The position numbers were made by a program, and so were the translations under genes. Below the pieces are notes generated by a model. The model had not been told where the DNA came from. It worked only from the letters and a program-made list of their open reading frames with translations, and did not search any database. This document shows positions 26,138 to 35,831 of a DNA stretch of 64,000 nt, one piece after another. The number at the start of each line of letters is the position of its first letter. Within the stretch, counting starts at the first letter, position 1. Origin of the DNA: Allocatelliglobosispora scoriae (GTDB lineage: Bacteria > Actinomycetota > Actinomycetes > Mycobacteriales > Micromonosporaceae). The stretch covers positions 4,177,001-4,241,000 of the forward strand of contig NZ_JACHMN010000002.1 of NCBI RefSeq assembly GCF_014204945.1, given 5' to 3'.

Positions 26138-27678
26138 ATGAGCGATGAGGTCGACGTCGTCATCGTCGGGGGCGGCCCGACCGGTCTGATGCTCGCCTGC
26201 GAGCTGCGGCTCGGCGGCGCGCGCCCGCTGCTGCTGGAGCGTCTCGACCTCCCCGACGAGCACCCCAAGGCCAACGGCCTCGTCGGCCAGGTCGTGCGGC
26301 TCACCGATCACCGCGGCCTCTATCGGCAGCTCGCCGCAGGTGGACCCTGGTGGCAGCGGCGCAGCGCGCCGTCGCCCAGCCCGGCCTTCATGTTCGGCGG
26401 GTTCCGGCTCGACCTGCGCGGGCTCGGCGATCACCCGCTCAGCATCCTGCCGGTGCCGCAGCAGCGGCTCGAACGCGTCCTCGCCGACCGGGCCCGCGAG
26501 CTCGGCGCGGAGGTCCGGCGCGGGCATGAGGCCACCGGCTTCACCCAGGACGCCGACGGCGTCACGATCAAAATCCAAGGCCCCCACGATGAGTACGCCG
26601 TACGCGCCCCCTACCTGGTCGGCTGCGACGGGGCGCACAGCCGGATCCGCAAGCTCGCCGGGATCGGGTTCCCCGGTGAGACGACCCAGGACCACGTCTC
26701 CCGCAACGCTCACGTGGTGCTGCCCCGGTCGGTGCTGACCCGCACCGGCGGGCTGCGGGCGGGCGGGCGGCTGTTGCGGCCCTACCTGTTTCACCGCACG
26801 CCGCACGGCGTCTTCTCCTTCGCGCCGTTCCGCGACGGGTTGCACCTGGTCAACACATACGAGTGGGGTGACGCCCCGGTCGACGACGAGACACCGATGA
26901 GCGTCGCCGAACTCGCCGCCAGCCTGCGCCGGGTGCTCGGTGACGAGATCGAGCTGCGGGCGCCGACCACCGCCGGTCGGCATGTCCTGCGCCGGGTGAC
27001 GACGCGCAACTCCCGGGTCGCCGAGCACTACCGGGCGGGCCGGGTCTTCCTCGCCGGGGACGCGGCGCACGTGCTCACCGGCTTCGGCGGTCCCGGGCTG
27101 AACCTCGCCCTGCCCGACGCGGTGAACCTGGGCTGGAAGCTCGCCGCCGCAGCGCGCGGCACCGCACCGACGGGACTGCTCGACAGTTACCACACCGAAC
27201 GCCGACCGCTCGCCGAACGGGTCCTGGCACAGCTGCGGGAACAATCCTCGCTGCTCGCACCCGGTGCGGCCACCGACGCGCGGCGGGTCGCATTCACCCG
27301 GCGGCTCACGGATCCCGCCTTCCGCCGCGGTCTCGCCGAGACGATCGCCGGTGCGGATCTGCCCTATGACATGGGCGGGATGATGGGGGAGGTGCCGCTG
27401 GTCGGCCGGCTCGCACCCGAGTTGCCGCTGGTGGTGGCTGGTCGGCGTACCCGGCTGGGTGTTCTGCTGCGGCGAGCGCGACCGATCCTGCTGGACCTCA
27501 CCGGCGGACCCGGTCTTGCCGACGCGGCCCGCGAGCTGGGCGACCGGGGTGACCACGTCGTGGCGCGGTGCTCGCGACCGGCACCGGCGGCGATGCTGAT
27601 CCGGCCCGACGGGTGGGTCGCCTGGGCCGGCGACGGCGACGGCGAGGGGCTTCGCGCCGCCCTCGCCGCCTGGTGCGG

Positions 27679-27682
<4 letters not shown>
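26138..27682 (+). CDS. FAD-dependent aromatic-ring monooxygenase (PheA/TfdB type)
   Basis: A 514-residue class A flavoprotein monooxygenase. FAD binding is shown by GGGPTGLMLACEL near residue 11, the DG motif LVGCDGAHSRIRKLAG around 165-180 and GRVFLAGDAAH near 300 followed by GFGGPGLNLALPDAVNLGWKLA. The C-terminal thioredoxin-like domain of phenol hydroxylase relatives is present in short form. These enzymes hydroxylate aromatic compounds, including antibiotics such as rifampicin or polyketide intermediates; the substrate here is unknown. It is a single gene with its own operator, overlapping the convergent galT by 4 bp, which suggests an accessory gene induced by its substrate. Confidence 0.88.
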
Positions 27683-28757
<1,075 letters not shown>

Positions 28758-28761
<4 letters not shown>

Positions 28762-29540
28762 GTCACCCTCATCTGCGCGATCACAAGTTCGCCGACACTC
28801 TCGGCGAGGGCAGCTCTGGCCTCGCCCTCCAGCGCGTCATCGGTCACCAGCACATCCGCGTCGGTCAGCTCCGCGATCGAGGAGAGGCCGACGGTGCCCC
28901 ACTTGGTGTGGTCGGCGAGCACGATCAGGCGTTCGGCCGCGCCGACGAGCGCCCGGTCCGTCTCGGCTTCCATCAGGTTGGGCGTGGTGAACCCGGCGCC
29001 CTCGGTCATTCCGTGGACGCCGAGGAAGAGCACGTCGACGTGGAGCGAGCGGATCGCGGCCACCGCCACCGGGCCGACGAGCGCGTCGGAGGGCGTGCGG
29101 ACGCCGCCGGTCAGCACCACCGTCTGGTCGGAGCGCCCGGCTCGATAGAAGACGTCGGCGACCGGGATCGAGTTGGTCACCACGGTGAGCCCGGGCACAT
29201 CGGTCAGCCGGTGCGCGAGACGAGCCGTCGTCGTGCCCGCGGAGAGTGCGATCGCCGTGCCCGGCCGCACGAACTCGGCGGCCCGCAGCGTGATGGCGAT
29301 CTTCTCCTGGGTCTGCAGCTCGGTCTTCGCCGCGTAGCCGGGCTCGTCGGCCGCTCCGGGCAGGACCGCGGTCGCGCCGCCGTGCACCTTGTGGATGACG
29401 CCGCGATCGGCGAGCACCTCCAGGTCGCGACGGATCGTCATGTCGGACACGTCGAACTCCGCGACGAGGTCCGCGACGCGGACGCCGCCGGTCGCCGTGA
29501 TGCGATCGAGAATCGCGGCCTGCCTCTGCTGTGCCAACAT
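28758..29540 (-). CDS. DeoR-family transcriptional regulator
   Basis: A 260-residue repressor. The N-terminal winged helix-turn-helix (residues about 3-58, VSDMTIRRDLEVLADRG is the recognition region) is followed by the DeoRC sugar-phosphate sensor domain with the ISOCOT-type motif (ALSAGTTTARLAHRL) near 95-110. It sits between galT and the beta-galactosidase remnant, so it probably controls this operon in response to a galactose-related sugar phosphate. Its ATG follows the TAG of the upstream remnant directly, with GGAGAG as ribosome site inside the remnant's last codons. Confidence 0.93.
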
Positions 29541-29837
29541 CTATCTCTCCTCCACCGTGAGCCGGATGACCGCGACCCCGCCGCCCGCGAGGGTGCCGGT
29601 GAACGCCGCGCCGGTGAGCAGGTCGACGCTGCTCGCGTCGACCACCGCCGGGTCGTCACGATGATTCAACAGGAAGAGATGGTCGATGCCGTCGGCAGAT
29701 CGACGGACGACACGGTCGACCCCCGATCGACGGGGGCCGGTCTCCGGCACGGCCCAGACGTGCTCCGGCCACTGCTCGGGGTTGTCATCGCCGCCGAAGC
29801 AGCGGCCCGAGGCGAGCGGGGCGGTCGGTCCTGCCAT
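29541..29837 (-). pseudogene. GH42 beta-galactosidase remnant: N- and C-terminal ends joined in frame
   Basis: A 98-codon open frame. It starts like a GH42 beta-galactosidase (FGGDDNPEQWPEHVW, family FGGDYNPEQWPEEVW) and after about 30 residues jumps to what is normally the extreme C-terminal beta-domain (FLLNHRDDPAVVD, DLLTG, GGGVAVIRLT). The whole TIM-barrel with both catalytic glutamates, some 550 codons, is missing. The frame and the downstream ribosome site are intact, so promoter, DeoR gene and galT can still be expressed. An internal deletion is the simplest explanation; the product cannot be an active glycosidase. Confidence 0.85.
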
Positions 29838-29854
29838 GGGTGATGTCTCCCGAA

Positions 29855-29911
29855 CGAACGTAAACCAACAAGTTCGAACATACCTTAGCCCGGACCGGGG
29901 GTGAAACGGAA
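29855..29911 (-). promoter_or_regulatory. Promoter and DeoR-type operator of the galactose operon
   Basis: On the minus strand, TTCCGT (29906-29911) and TAAGGT (29882-29887) with 18-bp spacing form a possible promoter. Overlapping its start point, 29855-29882 reads as two ATGTTCG/TACGTTCG half-sites around TTGTTGG, the TTCG/TTTG-rich type bound by DeoR-family repressors. Confidence 0.5.
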
Positions 29912-29920
29912 GTGATCCAA

Positions 29921-29954
29921 CACGAAAGGGCCCCCCGGCAGGGGCCCTTTCGTG
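29921..29954 (-). terminator. Terminator downstream of the WecG/TagA-type gene
   Basis: Perfect 14-bp stem CACGAAAGGGCCCC (29921-29934) with 29941-29954, six-base loop, 17 bp beyond the glycosyltransferase stop. Confidence 0.85.
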
Positions 29955-29971
29955 TGGTTCGGGTGGCTCGC

Positions 29972-30814
29972 TCAGCCTCGGCGCAGCGCGGCTCCGGCGA
30001 GGAGCTTCATGGCGTAGGGGGCGTCGTGGCGCAGGTAGCGCGAGGCGAGCCGCCTCGGCTCCTGGGCCAGCCGGTGTGCCCACTCCAGCCCGCTGCGCTG
30101 CATCCAGGTCGGCGCTCGCCGCTGCTCGCCGGCGACGAAGCCGATCGCGGCACCGCAGCCGAGGAACCAGGCGTGCGGGAGCACCCCGCGCAGGTCGGAG
30201 ATGACCCGCTCCTGCCTCGGGAAGCCGATGCCGACGAAGACGAAGTCCGGGCGGGCCTCGACGATCTCGGTGAGCGTCTCGGCGTACACGTCGGGGTCTT
30301 CGTCGAAGCCGAACGGCGGCGCGGCGTAACCGGCGATCCGCAGGCCCGCGCAGCCCGCGGCGAGCTCGGCCGCGGCGAGCGCCGCGCCGTCGACGGGCTC
30401 GGGCTTCCCGGCGTCGACCCCGACCACCGCGGCCATGAGCAGCCAGTCGTCGTCCTCATCCGCCTCGGTCGGCACCGGGGCGCCACCGAGGAGATAGATC
30501 GAGTGCCCGGCCTCGCCGAGCGCCTGCGAGATCGTCCAGATGAGATTGGAGCCGGCGACGCGCTCGGGGAGCGGATTGCCGGCGAGGCGGCTCGCCCACA
30601 CCAGGGGCATGCCGTCGGCGACGACCAGCGTCGCGTCGTCGATGAATGCGCCGACCTCCGCGGAGGAGTCGGCGAGTCGCAGGATGTCAACGTTCGGCGT
30701 GATGATCCGACCGCCCTCGCCCTTGGCCAGGGCGTCGACGACGTAGGCGGCCACCTCCTCCTCGGTCATCGCGTCGAATTCCCGGCCCCGCAGTGTCACA
30801 CGTTCATTCGCCAC
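29972..30814 (-). CDS. WecG/TagA/CpsF-family glycosyltransferase
   Basis: A 280-residue membrane-associated enzyme (GT26) that adds the second sugar, usually an N-acetyl-mannosamine or its uronate, to an undecaprenyl-linked sugar. The family marks are present: TPNVDILRLA, VADGMPLVW, VGIGFPRQERV and RAPTWMQRSGLEWAHRLAQEPRRL. Between LLGGAPVP and the next core strand it carries an unusual acidic insertion (EADEDDDW and about 25 further residues). GTG at 30814 is preferred; a longer frame to 30940 would overlap the divergent sulfotransferase. It probably acts early in the polysaccharide pathway encoded next door. Confidence 0.88.
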   Translation of the reverse strand: MANERVTLRGREFDAMTEEEVAAYVVDALAKGEGGRIITPNVDILRLADSSAEVGAFIDDATLVVADGMPLVWASRLAGNPLPERVAGSNLIWTISQALGEAGHSIYLLGGAPVPTEADEDDDWLLMAAVVGVDAGKPEPVDGAALAAAELAAGCAGLRIAGYAAPPFGFDEDPDVYAETLTEIVEARPDFVFVGIGFPRQERVISDLRGVLPHAWFLGCGAAIGFVAGEQRRAPTWMQRSGLEWAHRLAQEPRRLASRYLRHDAPYAMKLLAGAALRRG

Positions 30815-30887
30815 AAATTCGGACAATACAGCTCCAATACGGGCGGATTGGTCGTTAGGTGTGGTGACACGAATGGAGATGCGGCGA

Positions 30888-31865
30888 ATGACTCGAGTGA
30901 TCTTCCTCGGCGGGCTGGGTCGCAGCGGCACGACGCTCATCGAGCGGGTGCTCGGCCAGCTGCCCGGCGTCTGCGCCCTCGGCGAGGTGGTTCACCTCTG
31001 GCAACGAGACCTGCGCGACGACGAGCGCTGCGGCTGCGGCGAGCACTTCTCCGCCTGCGACTTCTGGGAGCGCGTCGGCATCGCGGCCTTCGGCGGCTGG
31101 CACCGTGTCGACGTGCACCGCGTCCTCGCGCTGCGCGACCTCGTCGAACGCACCCGGCACATCCCGCGCCTCGCCAGCCGCTCGCCCCGCGCCCACGTCG
31201 AGCTGATCCGGGAGTACGCCGACTACTACAAGCGCATCTACCTCGGCGCCGCCCGGGTCGCCGGTGCGAGCGTCGTCATCGACTCGTCCAAGCACTCCGC
31301 CCTCGCCCACGTGCTCCGCTACGCCGACCTCGACCTGCGCGTCGTGCACGTGGTCCGGGACGCGCGCGGCGTCGCCTACTCCTGGACCAAGCAGGTCCGG
31401 CGGCCGGAGACGGACCACGCGGAGGAGATGACGCGATATACGCCGAGCCGGTCGGCACTGCTCTGGCTCGCGCACAACAGCGCATTCGGGCTGCTCCGCC
31501 GACGCGGGGTGCCGGTACGCCGACTCCGCTACGAGGAGTTCATCGCCGATCCCGTCGCCGCGATCCGCAGGCTCGCCGGATTCGCCGGGCTCGATCCCTC
31601 CATGATGGACCTCACCTGGCTCGGCGAACGCCACGTCGACCTCGGCGTCTCGCACAGCGCGGCGGGCAACCCCATGCGCTTCGCCACCGGCCGCATCGAC
31701 CTGCGTCAGGACAACGCCTGGACCACGAAGCTCCCGCCCCGGCAGCGAGCCGTCGTCAGCGCCGTCTGCAGCCCGATGCTGCGCGCCTACGGCTACCCGG
31801 TCTTCTCTCCGTCGTCCCCGCCCGCATCGTCGCCCGTCGCCTCCCAGTCCCAGGAGCGTTCATGA
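30888..31865 (+). CDS. PAPS-dependent sulfotransferase (first of two)
   Basis: A 325-residue Sulfotransfer_3-type enzyme. The 5'-phosphosulfate loop is GRSGTTL at 11-17, and the 3'-phosphate site is HVVRDARGVAYSW around 155-167. A Cys-rich stretch (CGCGEHFSAC) lies near residues 48-57. It would move sulfate from PAPS to a sugar hydroxyl. The frame opens at 30861, but ATG 30888 has GGAG nine bases upstream and fits the family start. It overlaps the glycosyltransferase gene by 4 bp, which ties sulfation to the same glycan. Confidence 0.88.
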   Translation: MTRVIFLGGLGRSGTTLIERVLGQLPGVCALGEVVHLWQRDLRDDERCGCGEHFSACDFWERVGIAAFGGWHRVDVHRVLALRDLVERTRHIPRLASRSPRAHVELIREYADYYKRIYLGAARVAGASVVIDSSKHSALAHVLRYADLDLRVVHVVRDARGVAYSWTKQVRRPETDHAEEMTRYTPSRSALLWLAHNSAFGLLRRRGVPVRRLRYEEFIADPVAAIRRLAGFAGLDPSMMDLTWLGERHVDLGVSHSAAGNPMRFATGRIDLRQDNAWTTKLPPRQRAVVSAVCSPMLRAYGYPVFSPSSPPASSPVASQSQERS

Positions 31866-32776
31866 AGCCGTCCGTCGGGGTGGTCATCCCCACGCGCAAC
31901 CGTCCCGAGCTGCTGCTGAGGGCGATCGAGGGCGTCCTCGCCCAGGATTACTCCGGGCCGATCCTGCTCGTCGTGGTCTATGACAACGAGCCGCCCTCGC
32001 CCGATCTCGACGTGCTGCCGATCGTCGTGATCACCAACTCGCGTACCCCCGGTCTCGCCGGGACGCGCAACACCGGCATCCTCGCGCTCGACACCGACCT
32101 CGTCGCCTTCTGCGACGACGACGACGTCTGGGCGCCGGAAAAGCTGCGCAAGCAGGTCGAGGCTCTCGGCCGTCGGCCCCGCGCGGAGATGGTCACCTGC
32201 GCCATCGAGGTGGAGTACGCCGACCGCGTCGTCCCCCGCCTCGCCGGCACCTCGACGGTGACGATCGACCAGCTCGCCCGCTCGCGGATGGCGATGCTCC
32301 ACTCGTCCGGCTTCCTCTTCCGCCGCTCCGCCCTCGTCCCGGACCGGTCCGAAGACGGCATCGGCCTCGTCGCCGAGGACGCGCCGGGCAGCCAGAACGA
32401 GGACTGGGACCTGCTGCTGCGTGCCTCCCGGCGCCACGACATCGTGCACGTCGACGAACCGCTGGTCCGCGTCCTGTGGGGCCGCAGCTCCTTCTACGCC
32501 TACGAATACGCCACCAAGATCTCCTCGCTGCGCTGGATGATGCGGCGCCACCCCGAGATCAAGGGCTGCGCACCGGGGGCGGCTCGGGTCTACGGGCAGC
32601 TCGCGTGCTGGTCGGCGGCGTCGGGCAATCGCAGCGAGGCCTGGAAGTGGACCCGCAAGACGGTCAAGGCCAACTGGAAGGAGCCCCGGGCGGCGATAGC
32701 GCTGGCGGCTCTGGTGGGCGGCGTCCCGGTGGACAAGGTCCTCCACAACCTCCACAAGCGAGGCAGGGGCATCTGA
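31862..32776 (+). CDS. Family 2 glycosyltransferase
   Basis: A 304-residue GT-A fold enzyme. The N-terminal GVVIPTRNRPELLLRAIEGV, the acidic DxD region CDDDDVW at 84-90 (metal and nucleotide-sugar binding), and NEDWDLLLRASR near 180 (catalytic base region) are the GT2 signature. The last 60 residues are helical and basic and have no membrane helices, so it is probably cytosolic. ATG at 31862 overlaps the sulfotransferase stop. A long palindrome starts 17 bp after its stop. Sugar specificity unknown. Confidence 0.9.
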   Translation: MKPSVGVVIPTRNRPELLLRAIEGVLAQDYSGPILLVVVYDNEPPSPDLDVLPIVVITNSRTPGLAGTRNTGILALDTDLVAFCDDDDVWAPEKLRKQVEALGRRPRAEMVTCAIEVEYADRVVPRLAGTSTVTIDQLARSRMAMLHSSGFLFRRSALVPDRSEDGIGLVAEDAPGSQNEDWDLLLRASRRHDIVHVDEPLVRVLWGRSSFYAYEYATKISSLRWMMRRHPEIKGCAPGAARVYGQLACWSAASGNRSEAWKWTRKTVKANWKEPRAAIALAALVGGVPVDKVLHNLHKRGRGI

Positions 32777-32792
32777 CTCCGTCCCTGCTCGT

Positions 32793-32873
32793 CATGATCG
32801 GGCCATCTTTGGGGAAAATGGTGTGATCAAGGTCCATGATCAGGCCTTCTTGCCCAAAGATGGCCCGATCATG
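32793..32873. repeat. 81-bp palindrome, copy 1 of an inverted pair flanking the DUF559 gene
   Basis: Arms 32793-32813 and 32853-32873 are perfectly complementary over 21 bp, enclosing 39 bases with two TGATCA sites. Its reverse complement matches 33837-33897 over about 60 bases with only a few differences. The element follows the GT2 stop, so it may also end transcription. Confidence 0.85.
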
Positions 32874-32934
32874 GGGCGTGGGTGGTTATCCACAGGGCGT
32901 TGTGGCGGCTCAATACGCGTGCCAGGGTCTAGCG

Positions 32935-33837
32935 GTGCCTCGTCGACCAGCCAAGCCGGCCGCGCTCCAGCGCCGGGTCTTCCGTGGGGCGGATGCGATC
33001 CGAGCCGGTCTCATCACGCGCGATCAGCTCCGAAGCAGCGCGTGGCGGACGATCTTCCGGGACATCTATGTCGAGCGCGACGCCACCACGAGCCACCGCA
33101 CTCGCTGCATCGCGGCCCTCGCCTACCTGTTGCCGCCAGAGGCTGTGATCACCGGCCGGTCTGCGGCGCTGGTCCACGGCGTCGATCTGATGCCGGACGG
33201 TGATCCCGTCGAGGTGCTCATGCCGACACCGTTCGGGCCGATCGCGGGGGTGAAGGTGCTCTTCGGTCGAGCCGCCGAGGACGACATCCATCGTCGGGCG
33301 GATCGGCTGCGGCTCGCGTCGCCGCGGCGAACCTGCTGGGACCTGGCTCAGCATCTCGACGCCGTCGAAGCGGTGGTCTACGTCGACGCGATGATCGCCC
33401 GAGGGCTGGTCACGCGTGCCGAGCTCGAGGATTACGCCTGGTCCCGCAGCGGCGAGAAGGGCTGGCGCAAGATGCTCACGGCGGCCCAGCTCGCAGATCC
33501 GGCAGCCCAGTCGCCGCAGGAGTCCCGACTGCGCGTCAACCTGGTGCTGCGAGGCCTCCCTCGGCCGGTCACCCAGCATGTCATCAGCCGCGATGGGCAC
33601 TTCGTCGCCCGCGTCGACCTGGCCTGGCCCGACCTAAAGATCGCCGTGGAGTATGACGGCCGCTGGCACGGCGATCCGGCCCAGCTCGATCGCGATCGGG
33701 CCCGCCTCAATCGGATCCTCGGCGCGGACTGGCTGGTCCTTCACGTGACGGCCAAACGTCTCCGCGATGATCTGGACGGCTTCGTCACAGAACTCTCCGC
33801 GGCGATCGCCGCTCGCCGAGCCCGCTCCGCCCGCTGA
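32935..33837 (+). CDS. DUF559 (Vsr/PD-(D/E)XK-like) endonuclease-domain protein with AbiEi-like N-terminus
   Basis: About 300 residues. The N-terminal half (RVFRGADAIRAGLITRDQLRS, then TGRSAALVHGVDL) resembles the winged-helix region of AbiEi-type antitoxins/regulators. The C-terminal half (VDLAWPDLKIAVEYDGRWH, DRARLNRILGADWLVLHVT) is the DUF559 nuclease-like fold with the E-Y-D-G-x-x-H core. Such genes are scattered in actinomycete genomes without known function. GTG at 32935 is chosen by homology; the ribosome site is poor. It interrupts the polysaccharide locus and is bounded by inverted copies of one repeat, suggesting independent acquisition. Confidence 0.78.
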   Translation: MPRRPAKPAALQRRVFRGADAIRAGLITRDQLRSSAWRTIFRDIYVERDATTSHRTRCIAALAYLLPPEAVITGRSAALVHGVDLMPDGDPVEVLMPTPFGPIAGVKVLFGRAAEDDIHRRADRLRLASPRRTCWDLAQHLDAVEAVVYVDAMIARGLVTRAELEDYAWSRSGEKGWRKMLTAAQLADPAAQSPQESRLRVNLVLRGLPRPVTQHVISRDGHFVARVDLAWPDLKIAVEYDGRWHGDPAQLDRDRARLNRILGADWLVLHVTAKRLRDDLDGFVTELSAAIAARRARSAR

Positions 33838-33913
33838 TGATCGGGCCATCTTGGGGGAAGAAGGGCTGATCATGGACCTTGATCACACCGTTTTCCCTGA
33901 AGAAGGTGTGATC
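33837..33913. repeat. Copy 2 of the palindromic repeat flanking the DUF559 gene
   Basis: About 60 bases from 33837 match the reverse complement of 32793-32873. The distal end diverges and instead forms its own stem, GATCACACC (33881-33889) with GGTGTGATC (33905-33913). The element starts at the last base of the DUF559 stop codon and lies 25 bp from the convergent GH26-like gene. Confidence 0.8.
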
Positions 33914-33937
33914 TTGCGAAGCGCGGGGGAGGGGGCG

Positions 33938-34942
33938 CTAGGAGGGGGAGAAGTAAGGCGTGGTGGCGGCCTGGGCGAAAGCCGCCAGCGCTACCGGGTC
34001 GGGGCTCAGGCTGAAGCTGCGCTTGTCGTCGCGCCCGTCGGGGTCGGACTCGAAGTAGACGACGGCCTTGATCTGCGGGACTGTGCGTACGTAGGTGAAC
34101 GCCGACCGCAGCCACTCGGCCCGGGCCTGCGGTCCCCAGCCGCGCCCGATGCCGAACTCCCCGACGACGATCGGCTTGGCGTGCGCGCTCGCCCACTCGA
34201 CGAACGGCTGCATCAGTGAGGCGAAGGGCGCCAGCGTCCCCCCGGCGTAGGTGTCCACGCAGATCCAGTCCACTGCCGAGTCCCCGGGGTAGAAGTCACC
34301 GGCCCGGCCGGCGGCGAAGCCCTCGACGGTGGGGCACCAGACCCAGGCGACGTTGCGGGCGCCCTCGGCGGCGAAGAGTTCTCGGGTGTGCCGCCACGCC
34401 TCGACGTAATCCTGCGGTGTCCAGATCGACGGGGTGAGGTTGGGGCGGTCCATCTCCCAGCGGAACCGCAGCATGACGGGTTTTCCCAGGTCACGTAGCT
34501 TGCGGGCGCGGTCGCGGAGGATGTCGTCCTGGCGGCCCATGGTGATCGAGCGGGTGTCGCCGACCGCCCAGCTGACCATCAGGGTGGCGCCGCTCTTGAG
34601 GAAGCGCCGGTCGGCGGAGGTGGCGAAGTCCTCGCCGAGCCGCCGGTAGGTGTTGACGATGGCGAGCTTCCGGCCGAGCTGCTCCTCGAAGCCGCGGACG
34701 GCGGCGACGCGCTCGACATCGGAGAGGCGGCGGGGGCGTACCCATGCTCCGAGCAGTGCACCCGCCTCGGGCGCGCGGACCGCGCCGCCGCTGAACGGTC
34801 CGGGGTGACCGGTGGCGGCGGGGGCCGGTGGCGCGGTGGTGGTGACGGGCGCGGGCGGCGCGGGCCGGGCCGAGCACGAGGCGAGCGCGCCGATCGTGAT
34901 CAGCCCGGCCAGCGTCAGGCAGGCCGCGCGGACGCCGTTCAC
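33938..34942 (-). CDS. GH26-like glycosidase lipoprotein
   Basis: A 334-residue secreted lipoprotein. The signal peptide ends in LASC at 20-23 (Cys23 lipidated), followed by a Pro/Ala/Thr linker to about residue 50. The catalytic domain resembles GH26 (beta-mannanase-like TIM barrel): the probable acid/base Glu is in MLRFRWEMDRPN and the probable nucleophile Glu in PIVVGEFGIGRG. It is the last gene of the minus-strand operon and overlaps the methyltransferase by 4 bp. A surface glycosidase encoded with a polymerase suggests trimming or release of the polymer. Confidence 0.82.
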   Translation of the reverse strand: MNGVRAACLTLAGLITIGALASCSARPAPPAPVTTTAPPAPAATGHPGPFSGGAVRAPEAGALLGAWVRPRRLSDVERVAAVRGFEEQLGRKLAIVNTYRRLGEDFATSADRRFLKSGATLMVSWAVGDTRSITMGRQDDILRDRARKLRDLGKPVMLRFRWEMDRPNLTPSIWTPQDYVEAWRHTRELFAAEGARNVAWVWCPTVEGFAAGRAGDFYPGDSAVDWICVDTYAGGTLAPFASLMQPFVEWASAHAKPIVVGEFGIGRGWGPQARAEWLRSAFTYVRTVPQIKAVVYFESDPDGRDDKRSFSLSPDPVALAAFAQAATTPYFSPS

Positions 34943-35808
34943 CAGGATTCGCCGTCCCGATCGACCGGCTTGCGCGGCGGCGTGGCCGCATCATCGGGGA
35001 GGGGAGCGTCCGGCAGCGCGTCCAGCATCGGATCGGTCGCTCCGACCGGCATCGTGCCCAGCGTCGGCCGGGTACGCCGGGCGATGTAGAGGACGTTCAC
35101 CGCTGAGCCGTTGAACAGGCCGGTCCTGGCGACCACGTCGTCGATGAGGGAGGCGAAGGGGCGCAGCCAGCCTCGGCCGTACCACCCCTGGGTGAAGAGC
35201 GAGAAGCCGCGGCGCTCGACGACCGTGAATCCGTGCCGGTCGAGCAGCTCGGTGATCTGCTCGTGGGAGAGCTCGGCGAACCAGGGGCAGGTGTCGTGGC
35301 GGCGGTGCCGCAGGTGGCGCAGCGACGAGCGGTTGCCGTGGTTCTCGACGATGAGCAGCCCGGCGTCGTAGTGCGGCAGGGCTTTCGCGGCGAAGGCGAT
35401 GGCCCGGTCCCGGACGCTGTCGTCGACGTTGAGCAGAAGCCGGAAGACGGTGACGATCGCCGGGCTCTCGGTCGCGACGGGCAGGGGTCCCTCGCCGTCC
35501 TCGGCGATCCGGTGCAGCTGGGCATAGGCGCCGACCTCGTGGGCCTTGTCGAGCATCGCCTGGCTGGTGTCGTAGCCGTGCGCGCCGCGGACGAGGCCGT
35601 GCAGGATGCGGATCGCCCGGCCGGTGCCGCAGGCGAAGTCGTGCTGCACCGGGCGGCGATAGGGGAAGGCCCGCCGGGCGAGCCCGCGCAGGTAGTCGCG
35701 CTGTCGTCGGTTCACCGCCGACGCGTAGCTGTCGGGTGCGTAGACGACGTTCTCGTACTTCTCGACGTTGGCGGCGTCCCGGAAGATCTCGGTGTAGTCA
35801 GTGCGCAT
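34939..35808 (-). CDS. Class I SAM-dependent methyltransferase
   Basis: A 289-residue cytosolic protein. SAM motif I is DFACGTGRAIRIL near residues 57-69, motif II is HGYDTSQAML near 77-86, and VTVFRLLLNVDD gives the post-motif strand. The C-terminal about 40 residues are Pro/Asp-rich. In this operon it could methylate a sugar of the repeat unit, but no acceptor can be read from the sequence. Coupled by a 4-bp overlap to the GH26-like gene. Confidence 0.85.
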   Translation of the reverse strand: MRTDYTEIFRDAANVEKYENVVYAPDSYASAVNRRQRDYLRGLARRAFPYRRPVQHDFACGTGRAIRILHGLVRGAHGYDTSQAMLDKAHEVGAYAQLHRIAEDGEGPLPVATESPAIVTVFRLLLNVDDSVRDRAIAFAAKALPHYDAGLLIVENHGNRSSLRHLRHRRHDTCPWFAELSHEQITELLDRHGFTVVERRGFSLFTQGWYGRGWLRPFASLIDDVVARTGLFNGSAVNVLYIARRTRPTLGTMPVGATDPMLDALPDAPLPDDAATPPRKPVDRDGESW

Positions 35809-35831
35809 GTCGTTCCTTCACGAGTCGTTGC

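Noticed and set aside
29912-32776. A 954-residue frame treating the sulfotransferase region and GT2 as one protein
   Set aside because: Only the last 304 codons read as a glycosyltransferase; the upstream part is antisense to the WecG/TagA-type gene and out of frame with the sulfotransferase.
32886-32894. TTATCCACA, a perfect DnaA-box sequence upstream of the DUF559 gene
   Set aside because: Only one box is present, with no neighbouring boxes, dnaA or dnaN, so there is no support for an origin.
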